A stretch of DNA of 64,000 nucleotides from Enterobacter bugandensis (GTDB lineage: Bacteria; Pseudomonadota; Gammaproteobacteria; Enterobacterales; Enterobacteriaceae): assembly GCF_900324475.1 (NCBI RefSeq), contig NZ_LT992502.1, positions 372,001-436,000 of the forward strand. The letters run 5' to 3'. The notes under the pieces are model-generated. The model saw nothing but the letters and a program-made list of their open reading frames with translations, did not search any database and was not told the origin of the DNA. Within the stretch, counting starts at the first letter, position 1, and the number at the start of each line of letters is the position of its first letter. This document shows, in pieces, positions 21,015-32,361 of this stretch. The position numbers were made by a program, and so were the translations under genes.

Positions 21015-21860
21015 ATGGCAAACGACTGGCTTGAGCTCCGTCAGCATGCGGATACCGGCATTGAAACGATTAAAGCGCACTTCGAAGGCCATGCCTTCGA
21101 TCCCCACTGGCACGATAGTTATCTGGTCGGGATTACCCTTTCAGGCACCCAGCAGTTCCACTGTCGTCGCGAACGCCACCGCAGCCATCCTGGTGATGCG
21201 TTCTTACTGGAGCCGGGCGAAATTCACGACGGCGACGCGCCTGTGGAAGGAGGCTTTACCTATCTCACCTTCTATCTTGACGAGCAGTGGCTGACGCGTA
21301 CCCTCCGTGGATTATATGAAGCCACGCCGGATCGCTACTCGCTTCACTTTGCTCAAACGCTAACGCGAGAACCTCAGCTGGTCCGTTCTATCGGCGAGAC
21401 GTTTAACGCGTTGCATAGCGATGAGATGAAAATTGTTCAGCAGAGCACAATGGATAAGCTGCTCTCTCAGATCACCTCCCATTGCCACTGGCGTAAGAAA
21501 CTCCCGTCGCAGCTACAGAGCGCTGCCGTGGCGCACCGCGCACGCGACTATCTTTATGCGCATATCGGCGAGAACGTGGGGTTGTCAGACCTTGCGCGCG
21601 AGACGGGCACGGATCGCTTTACGCTGACGCGCTGCTTTAAGCGCGAGTTCAACCTGGCACCGCACGCCTGGCTTATTCAACTGCGTCTGGCAAAGGCGCG
21701 ACAGCTGCTGGCGCACGGCGAACAGCCTGTTAATGTGGCTACAGCGCTCGGTTTTGCCGACCAAAGCCATCTGGGACGCTGGTTCCAGCGTGCATACCGC
21801 ATTTCCCCTGCCCACTACCGCCGGTTGTGCACAAACCTTCCAGACGTTTCCAGAAAATAG
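21015..21860 (+). CDS. AraC-family transcriptional regulator
   Basis: This 281-residue protein has an N-terminal cupin-like AraC binding domain (residues about 15-90, with HWHDSYLVG and HPGDAFLLEPGEIH). The C-terminal double helix-turn-helix runs over about residues 175-275 (LSDLARETGTDRFTLTRCFKR; VATALGFADQSHLGRWFQRAY). It is followed after 37 bases by a LysE-type exporter gene on the same strand. Such AraC-LysE pairs usually mean the regulator senses the exported amino acid or a related compound. That is inference from context. The inducer is unknown. Confidence 0.85.
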   Translation: MANDWLELRQHADTGIETIKAHFEGHAFDPHWHDSYLVGITLSGTQQFHCRRERHRSHPGDAFLLEPGEIHDGDAPVEGGFTYLTFYLDEQWLTRTLRGLYEATPDRYSLHFAQTLTREPQLVRSIGETFNALHSDEMKIVQQSTMDKLLSQITSHCHWRKKLPSQLQSAAVAHRARDYLYAHIGENVGLSDLARETGTDRFTLTRCFKREFNLAPHAWLIQLRLAKARQLLAHGEQPVNVATALGFADQSHLGRWFQRAYRISPAHYRRLCTNLPDVSRK

Positions 21861-21897
21861 CGGCACAGTAATGGCTCTAATAAAAAAGGAGCCATCT

Positions 21898-22488
21898 GTG
21901 AGTCTGATGCCTTATCTGCTGTTTGCCTTTGTCGCGTCGATAACGCCCGGCCCGACGAATATCCTCGTTCTCACTAACAGCCAGTACTTTGGTGTGAAAA
22001 ATACCATTCCCGCCATTTTGGGGGGATGTATTACGGCGAGTCTGATTGTGCTGATATCGGGTGCCGGCGCCGGGGAGGTGCTGCGTCAGTTTCCTCTGAT
22101 ACGCCAGGCAATGAGTTGGGCGGGCGTGCTGTGGCTAACCTGGATGAGCTGGCAACTGTATCGGGCACCTGCGGCGAATCTTTCTGAGAAGACGCCTCAT
22201 CGCTTCACCGCGCAAGCCGCAGCGCTGCTGCAGATGGTGAATCCGAAAACGTGGATGATGGCGCTGGCGGTAGTGAGCCTTTTTGCTCCCGCGAGCATTC
22301 ATCCGTTAAGAGATATTGCGCTGATGGCGCTATGGTTCTTACTGATTTCTGTGATGTGCCTGATGTGCTGGGCGTGGCTGGGGAAGGCGGTAAACCGGGT
22401 GTTTCGCACCACCGTGGCGATGGTGCGGTTTCAGCGCCTGATGGCGCTATGTCTGCTCGTCTCCGCCTGGGCGGGCATGCTGGTCTAG
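21898..22488 (+). CDS. LysE/RhtB-family amino acid exporter
   Basis: This inner-membrane protein of 196 residues has about six hydrophobic segments and the LysE/RhtB N-terminal signature [15 protein letters not shown], plus [14 protein letters not shown] in the second half. I chose the GTG at 21898 because AGGAG lies six bases upstream; an ATG at 21871 has no such site and one at 21907 is too far. Substrate is unknown, with small neutral or basic amino acids typical of the family. It follows an AraC regulator gene and overlaps the end of yjdC by four bases tail to tail. Confidence 0.85.
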   Translation: MSLMPYLLFAFVASITPGPTNILVLTNSQYFGVKNTIPAILGGCITASLIVLISGAGAGEVLRQFPLIRQAMSWAGVLWLTWMSWQLYRAPAANLSEKTPHRFTAQAAALLQMVNPKTWMMALAVVSLFAPASIHPLRDIALMALWFLLISVMCLMCWAWLGKAVNRVFRTTVAMVRFQRLMALCLLVSAWAGMLV

Positions 22489-23060
22489 GTTAACGCCCCG
22501 CCCATACGACACTGGGCAAAGCGCAGAATGTCTTCCGCCAGGCGGTGCGCCGTATCCACATCGGCCTGGCTACGGTTCACCAGCATGCGGCTCAGACAAC
22601 CCTCCAGTACGAGCTCCATCTGCTTAGCGACCATTGCCGGGTCATCCACTTCAAGCGTTGTCAGCAGTTCGTGGGTGAAGTCATGCGCCGCACGTTTTTG
22701 CTGATCCGCCAACTGATGTATTGGATGGCCAGGATCGGGATAAAACGTACAGGCAGCAATAAACAGGCAGCCTGGATAACGATTGTTGCTGACGCACTCT
22801 GTCAGGGCGGTGTAGCGCGCTAACAGTTTTTGCTCGGCGGTCAGCTCTTCATTCAACATTAGCTGCCTGCGCCAGATATCCACCTGCTGGCTAAGATAGC
22901 GTAGGGCATCATAAAGCAGCGCCTCTTTATCCGGCCAGAAGCGCTTAAGCTCATCCAGAGGGTAATCGATACGGTCGGCTACCATCTCAAGCGTGGTGCT
23001 GGCGATCCCTTGAATCTCAAGTAGTTGCAGGGCTTGTCCCAGTACGTCTTCGCGTTGCAC
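22485..23060 (-). CDS. yjdC: YjdC, TetR-family regulator
   Basis: YjdC is a TetR-type regulator with an N-terminal helix-turn-helix (residues about 1-50, [20 protein letters not shown]) and a C-terminal effector domain. Its target genes are unknown. The GTG at 23060 preceded by GGAGGAGATAACC gives an N-terminus of VQREDVL and 191 residues, the E. coli length; an ATG eight codons upstream is less likely. The gene lies 50 bases downstream of dsbD on the same strand, as in E. coli. Confidence 0.9.
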   Translation of the reverse strand: MQREDVLGQALQLLEIQGIASTTLEMVADRIDYPLDELKRFWPDKEALLYDALRYLSQQVDIWRRQLMLNEELTAEQKLLARYTALTECVSNNRYPGCLFIAACTFYPDPGHPIHQLADQQKRAAHDFTHELLTTLEVDDPAMVAKQMELVLEGCLSRMLVNRSQADVDTAHRLAEDILRFAQCRMGGALT

Positions 23061-23109
23061 GGTTATCTCCTCCGCTATTCCCAACGGTATGTCCCGTCTA
23101 AAGTGTTGT

Positions 23110-24813
23110 TTACGGTTGGCGATTGCGCAAATGCGCGCTGAATGCCGGTGCGTCCATAAACCCGGTTACACGCTGTTCTGGCAGTTCTTCCCCCTGCTCA
23201 TTGAAGAACAGAATGGTTGGCAGCCCGAGTACGGTAAGGTGTTTAAGCAGGGCCTTATCCTGCGCATTGTTGGCTGTGACGTTTGCCTGCAGGAGTACCG
23301 TCTCTTTCAGGGCATTTTGCACCTGAGGATCGCTAAAGGTGTATTTTTCAAACTCTTTGCAGGCAACACACCAGTCGGCATAGAGGTCGAGCATCACCGG
23401 TTTGCCTTTTGCCTGCGCCAGCGCGCTGTTGAGCTCATCGACGTTCTTAACGTGTATAAAGTTTAAATGTGCCTGCGTCTGGCCCACAGGCGAGCCGAAC
23501 GCCCAATCCTGAAGCGGGCGCACGCTCACCAACGCGGCGGCGAGCAGGAGAATTTGCACCAGACGCATCCACGCTTTTTTTGCCCCCAGGCTGACGATAA
23601 ACGCCCAGGAGAAGAACGCCACGCCGAGCATGGCCCACAGGCGCAAACCCCACGCGTCACCCATGATGCGCTCCAGCAGGAACACCGGGAGCGCCAGGAT
23701 GACAAAGCCGAACGCGGTTTTCACCGTCTCCATCCACGGGCCGCTCTTCGGCAGCAGGCGGTTGCCAAACACCGTCACCAGTATCAGCGGCAGGCCCATC
23801 CCCAGCGCGTAAAGATACAGCGTACCCCCGCCGAGCCACATATTACCGCTCTGGGCGATGTACAGCAGGATAGCGCTCAGCGGTGCTGTAGTGCAGGGGG
23901 AACAAATCAACCCGGCGATGGCGCCCATTGCGAACACGCCGCCCGCAGAGCCACCCTGCTGGCGATTGCTCATCAGCGTTAAGCGGGTTTGCAGCGAAGA
24001 GGGCAGCTGAAGCGTGAACAGGCCAAACATCGACAGCGCAAGCAGAATAAATACGGCTGACAGGCCGATTAGCACGTAAGGGTGCTGAAGCGCTGCCTGG
24101 AACTGCAGTCCGGCCGCGGCGACCACGAGGCCGAGCGCGGTATAGGTGAGCGCCATGCCCTGCACATAAATAAAGGCCAGGAGCAGCGCCCGGGCGGTAG
24201 AAAGACGCTGTTTGCCGCCCAGAACAATCCCGGAGATAAGCGGGTACATCGGCAGGACACAAGGGGTAAAGGCAATGCCGATACCAATCAGTAAGGCCCA
24301 AAGTGCTGAGAACGGCAGAGCAGAAGCAGCTTCGCCTTCATCCCTCACCCTGGCCCTCTCCCCTGAGAGGAGAGGGGAGGCAGCCGCTTTAACTTCAGTA
24401 AGCGGAACGACCTTCGTTTCAGGAGGGTAGCAGAAGCCCGCGTCGGCACAGCCCTGATACGTAACCGTCAGCGTGGCATCTTTATCCGCCTGATTCACCG
24501 TGACGGGCACGCTTAAGCGCTGGCGATAAATTTCACTTTTACCGTAGAACTCGTCCTCATGCCATTCGCCAGCGGGCATCTGCAATGCGCCAACGTTAGC
24601 CTTTGCCGGCATGATGCTGACCTGCTTGCGGTAGAGGTAGTAACCCTCTTTCACCTGCCAGGTCAGATTGAGATCGTGCTGGTTTTGCTGAAAGTCGAAA
24701 ATGAACGCCTGGTCGGCGGGAATAAAGTTCGAACGGCCGGGCGCGTCAAACAAACCGGCAAATACTGACGTGCTGCACAGCAGCAGGATCAGCGTAAAGA
24801 AGCGTTGAGCCAT
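23110..24813 (-). CDS. dsbD: DsbD, thiol:disulfide interchange protein
   Basis: DsbD carries electrons from cytoplasmic thioredoxin across the inner membrane to periplasmic DsbC, DsbG and CcmG. The 567-residue precursor has a signal peptide (to FAG, about residue 19), an N-terminal periplasmic domain with Cys122 and Cys128 (GCADAGFC), eight hydrophobic segments with Cys185 (TPCVLP) and Cys307 (ICSPCTTAP), and a thioredoxin-like C-terminal domain with the CVAC motif at 482-485. The linker at about residues 145-160 ([15 protein letters not shown]) is encoded by a hairpin repeat that is normally intergenic. The start overlaps cutA by 25 bases. Confidence 0.95.
   Translation of the reverse strand: MAQRFFTLILLLCSTSVFAGLFDAPGRSNFIPADQAFIFDFQQNQHDLNLTWQVKEGYYLYRKQVSIMPAKANVGALQMPAGEWHEDEFYGKSEIYRQRLSVPVTVNQADKDATLTVTYQGCADAGFCYPPETKVVPLTEVKAAASPLLSGERARVRDEGEAASALPFSALWALLIGIGIAFTPCVLPMYPLISGIVLGGKQRLSTARALLLAFIYVQGMALTYTALGLVVAAAGLQFQAALQHPYVLIGLSAVFILLALSMFGLFTLQLPSSLQTRLTLMSNRQQGGSAGGVFAMGAIAGLICSPCTTAPLSAILLYIAQSGNMWLGGGTLYLYALGMGLPLILVTVFGNRLLPKSGPWMETVKTAFGFVILALPVFLLERIMGDAWGLRLWAMLGVAFFSWAFIVSLGAKKAWMRLVQILLLAAALVSVRPLQDWAFGSPVGQTQAHLNFIHVKNVDELNSALAQAKGKPVMLDLYADWCVACKEFEKYTFSDPQVQNALKETVLLQANVTANNAQDKALLKHLTVLGLPTILFFNEQGEELPEQRVTGFMDAPAFSAHLRNRQP
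24341..24377. repeat. GAGAGGGG-type hairpin repeat inside dsbD
   Basis: TCACCCTGGCCCTCTCCCC followed by a complementary GAGAGGGG arm has the form of the dispersed hairpin also found at 2915-2938 and at the IS site. Here it is read in frame within dsbD, encoding the interdomain linker. Confidence 0.75.
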
Positions 24814-25112
24814 GAGAGATAGTCGTTATCGCCGTGGACCACTGGCAGCACCAGCAGCTCCGGGGTTTGATAAGGATGATGAGACTTGAGGCAGTCAAGG
24901 AGCGCCTGCTGATTCGCCAGATTGGTTTTGAGCAACATCTGGACTTCATACTCCTGCTCCAGCTTGCCTTCCCAATAATAAAGGGAGGTCGCGCCGGGGA
25001 GCAGCGTGACGCAGGCTGCCAGTTTTTCGGCCAGCGCTTTGGCGGCGAGATCCTGGGCAGAGGCTTCATCAGGGGCGGTACACAGTACGACAACAGCATC
25101 AGGCGTGTTCAC
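24789..25112 (-). CDS. cutA: CutA, divalent-cation tolerance protein
   Basis: CutA is a small trimeric cytoplasmic protein with a PII-like fold. It was first linked to copper tolerance, and its biochemical role is not settled. The 107-residue sequence has the family segments [35 protein letters not shown] and [10 protein letters not shown]. The start is GTG at 25112, with AGGAGG seven bases upstream. The 3' end overlaps the dsbD start, which may couple their translation. Confidence 0.94.
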   Translation of the reverse strand: MNTPDAVVVLCTAPDEASAQDLAAKALAEKLAACVTLLPGATSLYYWEGKLEQEYEVQMLLKTNLANQQALLDCLKSHHPYQTPELLVLPVVHGDNDYLSWLNASLR

Positions 25113-25176
25113 AAGTCGACCTCCTCATCACGAAAGTCTTCACTATATCACGCCATGCGATTGGTCATTAATGAAA

Positions 25177-25195
25177 CGGGCCGCAGAGCGGCCCG
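25177..25195 (-). terminator. Terminator between dcuA and cutA
   Basis: A perfect eight-base stem CGGGCCGC/GCGGCCCG with a three-base loop lies after dcuA. The T run on the minus strand is short (TTTCATT), so efficiency is uncertain. Confidence 0.65.
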
Positions 25196-25225
25196 ATTTT
25201 AACTATTTTTACAGCGGCTAACCGT

Positions 25226-26527
25226 TTACAGCACAATGCCGCCAATGATAAAGCCGAGGACGACGCAAAGCGTAATCGCCACCACGCCCGGGATCAGGAA
25301 CGCGTGGTTAAACACGTACTTACCGATGCGGGTTGAGCCGGTATCGTCCATCTCAACCGCGGCCAGCAGGGTTGGGTAGGTTGGTAGCACGAACAGGGCG
25401 GAAACGGCCGCAAAAGAGGCAATCGCCGTCAGCGGCGTCACGCCCAGCATCAGTGCCGCAGGCATCAGCGCTTTGGTGGTGGCAGCCTGAGAGTAAAGCA
25501 GCGTCGCGGCAAAGAACAGTACCACCGCCAGCAGCCACGGGTAGTTGTGCAGCAGGTCGCCGGCAACGGTCTGGATATCGCTGATGTGTGCTTTCACGAA
25601 GGTGTCACCGAGCCACGCCACGCCCAGTACGCACACGCAGGCGCTCATACCGGATTTGAAGGTGCTGGCGTTCAGCACTTCGCTGGTGTCGATTTTACAG
25701 GTGATGCTAATCAGCGTGGCGATGGTCAGCATGAATACCACAATCGCTTCGTTACGCGGCAGCACCGGGTTTTGGATCAGCCCCACGGTGTCGCTGATGG
25801 CGGTCGCGTAGAACATCACGGCGACGATACCGATCAGGAACAGCAGCACGGAGCGTTTCGCGTGCGGCTTCAGCTCGAAGACCTGGCTACCGCGCAGGCT
25901 CACTTCACCTTTTGCCAGACGCTCCTGGTAAACCGGATCGTCTTTCAGCTCGGCACCCAGGAAGTTACACAGCACGGCGGTAATCATCACCGCAATCAGC
26001 GTGACTGGAATACAGATCGCCAGCAGCGTCAGGTAGCTCACGCCCATCGGCTCAAGGATACCCGCGAAGAAGACCACGGCGGCTGAGATTGGCGACGCGG
26101 TGATCGCAATCTGCGACGCCACCACGGCAATAGAAAGTGGACGAGACGGGCGAATCCCCTGTTCTTTTGCCACCTCGGTGATCACCGGCAGCGTGGAGAA
26201 CGCCGTGTGGCCGGTTCCCGCGAGAATGGTCATAAACCAGGTCACCAGCGGGGCAAGGAAGGTGATGTATTTCGGATGGCGGCGCAGCATGCGCTCCGCC
26301 AGGCTCACCAGGTAGTCCATACCGCCTGCCACCTGCATGGCCGCAATAGCGGCAATAACCGCCATGATGATTTCGATAACGTCAAAAGGGATTGCGCCGG
26401 GTTTAATCTGAAAGATAAGGGTAAGTACGAGCACCCCGAGACCGCCGGCAAAACCAATGCCGATACCCCCGAGCCGCGCGCCCAAATAAATCGCCAACAG
26501 GACGATGACGAGTTCTGCTCCAAACAT
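25226..26527 (-). CDS. dcuA: DcuA, C4-dicarboxylate antiporter
   Basis: DcuA exchanges aspartate, fumarate, malate and succinate across the inner membrane, mostly in anaerobic growth, feeding fumarate respiration and aspartate/ammonia shuttling with AspA. The 433-residue protein has about ten to twelve hydrophobic segments; signatures include LGARLGGIGIGFAGGLGVLV, SPISAAVVFF and FVLPTYPTLLAAVEMDDTG. It is closer to DcuA than DcuB and lies directly downstream of aspA, separated by a strong terminator, as in E. coli. Confidence 0.94.
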   Translation of the reverse strand: MFGAELVIVLLAIYLGARLGGIGIGFAGGLGVLVLTLIFQIKPGAIPFDVIEIIMAVIAAIAAMQVAGGMDYLVSLAERMLRRHPKYITFLAPLVTWFMTILAGTGHTAFSTLPVITEVAKEQGIRPSRPLSIAVVASQIAITASPISAAVVFFAGILEPMGVSYLTLLAICIPVTLIAVMITAVLCNFLGAELKDDPVYQERLAKGEVSLRGSQVFELKPHAKRSVLLFLIGIVAVMFYATAISDTVGLIQNPVLPRNEAIVVFMLTIATLISITCKIDTSEVLNASTFKSGMSACVCVLGVAWLGDTFVKAHISDIQTVAGDLLHNYPWLLAVVLFFAATLLYSQAATTKALMPAALMLGVTPLTAIASFAAVSALFVLPTYPTLLAAVEMDDTGSTRIGKYVFNHAFLIPGVVAITLCVVLGFIIGGIVL

Positions 26528-26598
26528 AAAGACCTGCCTTGCTTATTAACAAGTTGATATTGAATTGTTGTATTTAGGTAACGCCTAAAAAGAAAAAA

Positions 26599-26620
26599 GG
26601 CACGTCACAAGTGACGTGCC
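26599..26620 (-). terminator. aspA terminator
   Basis: A hairpin GGCACGTCAC-TT-GTGACGTGCC with a following TTTTTTCTTTTT on the minus strand ends aspA. Confidence 0.88.
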
Positions 26621-26643
26621 TTTCGGAAGCCTAGCCTGAACTG

Positions 26644-28080
26644 TTACTGTTCGCTTTCATCGGTATATCGTTTCGCTTTATATGCCGGATGCATCAGGTT
26701 CTGGGCCGAGAAGATATCGTCCAGCTCGGCTTCGGTCAACAGTCCACGCTCCAGCACGACTTCACGCACGCTCTTACCGGTTTCGGCGCAAATCTTACCA
26801 ACGATGTCACCGTTGTGGTGGCCGATGAACGGATTGAGGTAAGTAACGATCCCGATGGAGTTATAAACATAGCCTTCACAGACTTCTTTATTCGCGGTGA
26901 TGCCGTTAATGCATTTTTCCAGCAGGTTGTAGCAGGCGTTAGTCAGGATGTGAATGGATTCAAACATCGCCTGGCCAATCACCGGCTCCATCACGTTCAG
27001 CTGCAGCTGACCGGCTTCGGAGGCCATGGTCACGGTAGTGTCGTTACCAATCACCTTGAAGCAAACCTGGTTCACCACTTCTGGCACTACCGGGTTAACT
27101 TTGGCTGGCATAATGGAAGAACCCGCCTGCAACTCTGGCAGGTTGATTTCGTTCAGGCCAGCGCGCGGGCCGGAGGAGAGCAGGCGCAGGTCATTACAGA
27201 TTTTGGACAGTTTCACCGCCAGACGTTTCAGGGCGCTGTGTACCATTACGTACGCGCCGCAGTCGGATGTGGCTTCAATCAGGTCTTCCGCAGGCACCAC
27301 AGGCAGGTTAGACACTTCCGCCAGCTTCTGAACTGCCAGCTGCTGATAGCCATCCGGGGTGTTCAGACGCGTACCGATGGCGGTGGCGCCCAGGTTCACT
27401 TCCAGCAGCAGCTCGGAGGTGCGCAGCAGGTTTTTGGTCTCTTCGTTAAGCAGCACGTTAAACGCGTGGAATTCCTGACCGAGGGTCATTGGCACCGCGT
27501 CCTGCAGCTGGGTACGGCCCATTTTCAGAATGTCCTGGAACTCAACGGCCTTACGCTGGAAGCCATCGCCCAGCTGGTTGATCGCGTCGACCAGTTTGAC
27601 CACGGAGGCATACACCGCGATACGGAAGCCGGTTGGGTAGGCGTCGTTGGTGGACTGGCATTTGTTAACGTGGTCGTTCGGGTTGAGGTACTGGTATTCA
27701 CCTTTCTGGTGGCCCATCAGCTCAAGGCCGATGTTTGCCAGTACTTCGTTGGTATTCATGTTGACGGAGGTACCCGCGCCGCCCTGATAGACGTCAACCG
27801 GGAACTGGTCCATGCATTTGCCGTTGTTCAGCACTTCATCGCAGGCAGCGATAATCGCATTTGCCGCGCTTTTAGGAATGGTTTGCAGCTCTTTGTTCGC
27901 CAGCGCTGCGGCTTTCTTCACCATCACCATGCCACGGACAAACTCAGGGATATCGCTGATTTTGCTGTTGCTGATGTAGAAGTTTTCAATCGCTCTCAGA
28001 GTGTGAACACCATAGTAGGCATCCGCTGGAACTTCCCTGGTACCCAACAAGTCTTCTTCGATACGAATGTTGTTTAACAT
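26644..28080 (-). CDS. aspA: AspA, aspartate ammonia-lyase
   Basis: AspA deaminates L-aspartate to fumarate and ammonia, supplying fumarate for anaerobic respiration through FrdABCD. The 478-residue sequence has the fumarase/aspartase signature [11 protein letters not shown] at about residues 317-327, whose flexible loop carries the catalytic serine, and the N-terminal [17 protein letters not shown]. The ATG at 28080 ([12 protein letters not shown]) was chosen over a longer in-frame start at 28122 because it gives the exact E. coli length. A CRP-like site lies upstream. Confidence 0.96.
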   Translation of the reverse strand: MLNNIRIEEDLLGTREVPADAYYGVHTLRAIENFYISNSKISDIPEFVRGMVMVKKAAALANKELQTIPKSAANAIIAACDEVLNNGKCMDQFPVDVYQGGAGTSVNMNTNEVLANIGLELMGHQKGEYQYLNPNDHVNKCQSTNDAYPTGFRIAVYASVVKLVDAINQLGDGFQRKAVEFQDILKMGRTQLQDAVPMTLGQEFHAFNVLLNEETKNLLRTSELLLEVNLGATAIGTRLNTPDGYQQLAVQKLAEVSNLPVVPAEDLIEATSDCGAYVMVHSALKRLAVKLSKICNDLRLLSSGPRAGLNEINLPELQAGSSIMPAKVNPVVPEVVNQVCFKVIGNDTTVTMASEAGQLQLNVMEPVIGQAMFESIHILTNACYNLLEKCINGITANKEVCEGYVYNSIGIVTYLNPFIGHHNGDIVGKICAETGKSVREVVLERGLLTEAELDDIFSAQNLMHPAYKAKRYTDESEQ

Positions 28081-28266
28081 GTGAACCTTCTTTTCAAGCT
28101 GCCGATGGATTGTACTAAACACACAACATATATGTGGTTTTGAATATTTTCTGACCGACGATTATTCCCTCAATCGGCCAGATGTTCGAGATCATATGCT
28201 GATGATAGCGAATTGCCGTAAGCTGGATCACTTATTATCGACCCGATTCCATGATAATTATTAATC

Positions 28267-28282
28267 TGTGAAATGTGTCACC
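28267..28282 (-). promoter_or_regulatory. Candidate CRP site in the aspA-fxsA gap
   Basis: TGTGA-N6-TCACC matches the CRP consensus in nine of ten fixed bases. aspA of E. coli is activated by CRP and FNR. The remainder of the 335-base gap is AT-rich and holds no gene that I can see. Confidence 0.6.
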
Positions 28283-28415
28283 GCTTTAATATTTCCGAAA
28301 AAAATATCCGTGCAAACCGATTGAATTTTGGCTAACCGTCTCCATCTCTTACAGACGCGTGACGCGAACACATTCAGACAGGGGCCAGATGGCACCTGCC
28401 ATACAGGAGATGCCA

Positions 28416-28880
28416 GTGCGCTGGATACCGTTTATTGCTTTCTTTCTCTATGTTTACATTGAGATTTCTATTTTCATTCAGGTAGCTCACGTGCTGGGCG
28501 TCCTGCTGACGCTGATTCTGGTGATCTTCACCTCCGTCATCGGCATGTCGCTGGTGCGTAATCAGGGTTTCAAAAATTTCCTGATAATGCAGCAGAAGAT
28601 GGCCGCAGGCGAAAGCCCGGCTGAAGAGATGATCAAAAGCGTGTCGCTGATTATTGCTGGCCTGCTGCTGATCCTGCCGGGGTTCTTCACCGACTTCCTC
28701 GGCCTGCTGTTGCTGTTGCCGCCGGTGCAGAAGCACCTGACCATGAAGCTGCTGCCGCACCTGCGCTTCAGGCGCATGCCGGGCGGCGGGTTCAGCACAG
28801 GGCCAGGGGATACCTTCGAAGGGGAGTATCAGCGCAAGGATGAACAGCGCGATCGTTTAGACCATAAAGACGATCGATAA
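28416..28880 (+). CDS. fxsA: FxsA, membrane protein affecting phage T7 exclusion
   Basis: FxsA is a small inner-membrane protein that, in excess, relieves exclusion of phage T7 by the F plasmid. The 154-residue sequence has hydrophobic segments near residues 1-20, 25-45 and 75-105 and a charged C-terminal tail (YQRKDEQRDRLDHKDDR). I chose the GTG at 28416 because AGGAG lies about seven bases upstream and the protein then starts VRWIPFIAFFLYVY, like the E. coli form. It diverges from aspA. Confidence 0.9.
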   Translation: MRWIPFIAFFLYVYIEISIFIQVAHVLGVLLTLILVIFTSVIGMSLVRNQGFKNFLIMQQKMAAGESPAEEMIKSVSLIIAGLLLILPGFFTDFLGLLLLLPPVQKHLTMKLLPHLRFRRMPGGGFSTGPGDTFEGEYQRKDEQRDRLDHKDDR

Positions 28881-28887
28881 TTTTTTT

Positions 28888-28911
28888 GCCCGGTGGCTTC
28901 GCTTACCGGGC
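28888..28911. repeat. REP element between fxsA and yjeH
   Basis: GCCCGGTGGCTTCGC followed by TTACCGGGC is a REP palindrome in the convergent gap, directly at the yjeH stop. Confidence 0.78.
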
Positions 28912-30150
28912 CTACGGATTTTTCCGCTTCGGTAAAAACGCCCACAGCCCCGCCAGCATGACGATGGCGTACACACTCTTCCATCCCACCATCGCCAGCA
29001 ACAGCAGGCACAGCACGCCCCCGACGACCGCCAGGGCTTTATAGCGACCTTTCAGCAGACGACAGCCCGCCAGCATGCACAGCAGGTAGATCATGATGAA
29101 AATACCGTTGGCGTAGATAATTAGAGCATCGAGGTTGATGTCGAGAAGATAAATACCCAGCGAGCTCAGGACGCAGCAGCCGAGCACGGCATTCAGCGCA
29201 TTCATCGGGAGTTGACGTTTAGACAACCGCGCGAGGCGGCTCTCAGGTTTGTAGCGCGCCTGTGACCACACCAGACGGGCGAAGCTCTGGATATAAATGT
29301 TGAGGCTGGCAAAGCATGCGAGATAGCCAATCACACAGGCCACCCATAGCGCCTTCACGCCGAAAAGTTTAACCACGATACCCGGTAGCGATGCGGCGGC
29401 GGCTTTATCTTCGCCGAACGCGTTGAAGTGCAGCACCAGCACGGTACAGGCCCAATATACGGTGCCCGCCAGCAGTAAACCAATCATCAGAGCGCGGGGA
29501 AAATCACGCTCGGGCTGTTTAAACTCGGATGCCAGGTGAGCGAACGCTTCAAGGCCAACAAAACACCAGAACATGACGGATAACGCAGCGAAAAGCTGTG
29601 AATGGTCGATATCGTTTATCGCAGGGAAGGGGATATCTGCTACGGTAATGTTACCCGCAAACCAGATGGCGACGATCAGCACGACGATCAACGCTGCAAC
29701 CAGCGTTTGCAGATTCGCGCTTGAACTGGCTCCGCGCGAGCCCACCCACCAGACGATCGCCAGCGTACCCAGTTCAGCCAGCAGCAGTTGTTCGTCGTGC
29801 CAGCCAAACAGCGCCTGTCCAAAGCCGGTGGCGATATGCAGGGCTGCCGGAAGGCCAACGGGTATTACCGACAAAAACAGCCAGCCGGTTACGCGCTCCA
29901 TGCGCGGACCAAACGCCATGCCGACAAAATGCGCCACGCCGCCCGCGCTGGGGAAGTGCCGCCCGAGTATGGCAAACACAATCGCCACCGGGAACACCAG
30001 CAGGATCAGCACCGGCCATGCCCAAAGACTGTTATTTCCGGCGACCAGCGCCGCCAGTGCCGGTACGGCAAACACGCCGGTACCTAACAAGGAGGTTGAA
30101 AGCAGGCCAACGCCCTGCGCCAGCCCCAGCTCCTGCCTGAGTCCACTCAT
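28912..30150 (-). CDS. yjeH: YjeH, L-methionine and branched-chain amino acid exporter
   Basis: YjeH belongs to the APC amino acid transporter superfamily; in E. coli it exports methionine, leucine, isoleucine and valine. The 412-residue sequence has about twelve hydrophobic segments and starts with the typical APC helix 1 (LLSTSLLGTGVFAVPALAA). It is an independent gene, divergent from groESL. It is six residues shorter than the E. coli protein, mainly at the C-terminus. Confidence 0.9.
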   Translation of the reverse strand: MSGLRQELGLAQGVGLLSTSLLGTGVFAVPALAALVAGNNSLWAWPVLILLVFPVAIVFAILGRHFPSAGGVAHFVGMAFGPRMERVTGWLFLSVIPVGLPAALHIATGFGQALFGWHDEQLLLAELGTLAIVWWVGSRGASSSANLQTLVAALIVVLIVAIWFAGNITVADIPFPAINDIDHSQLFAALSVMFWCFVGLEAFAHLASEFKQPERDFPRALMIGLLLAGTVYWACTVLVLHFNAFGEDKAAAASLPGIVVKLFGVKALWVACVIGYLACFASLNIYIQSFARLVWSQARYKPESRLARLSKRQLPMNALNAVLGCCVLSSLGIYLLDINLDALIIYANGIFIMIYLLCMLAGCRLLKGRYKALAVVGGVLCLLLLAMVGWKSVYAIVMLAGLWAFLPKRKNP

Positions 30151-30219
30151 TTACCTTGCCCTGCCACCATCAAAAGAGAGTGGATGGTAACACTTTCGCA
30201 AATTTTTTTTCGATTCCCC

Positions 30220-30622
<403 letters not shown>

Positions 30623-30641
30623 TTTACGCACGAGAATTTGA

Positions 30642-32297
<1,656 letters not shown>

Positions 32298-32325
32298 TCA
32301 TGTTGTTCTGAACCTCTCAGAACGA

Positions 32326-32355
32326 ACCCCGGGCAGAAATGTCCGGGGTTTTTTA
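32326..32355 (+). terminator. groESL terminator
   Basis: A hairpin ACCCCGGGCA...TGTCCGGGGT followed by TTTTTTATT lies 29 bases after groEL. Confidence 0.9.
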
Positions 32356-32361
32356 TTGCCG

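Noticed and set aside
26689..28077. A 462-codon open frame antisense to aspA
   Set aside because: It mirrors the aspA codons exactly and has no recognisable protein; long antisense frames are common opposite highly biased genes.
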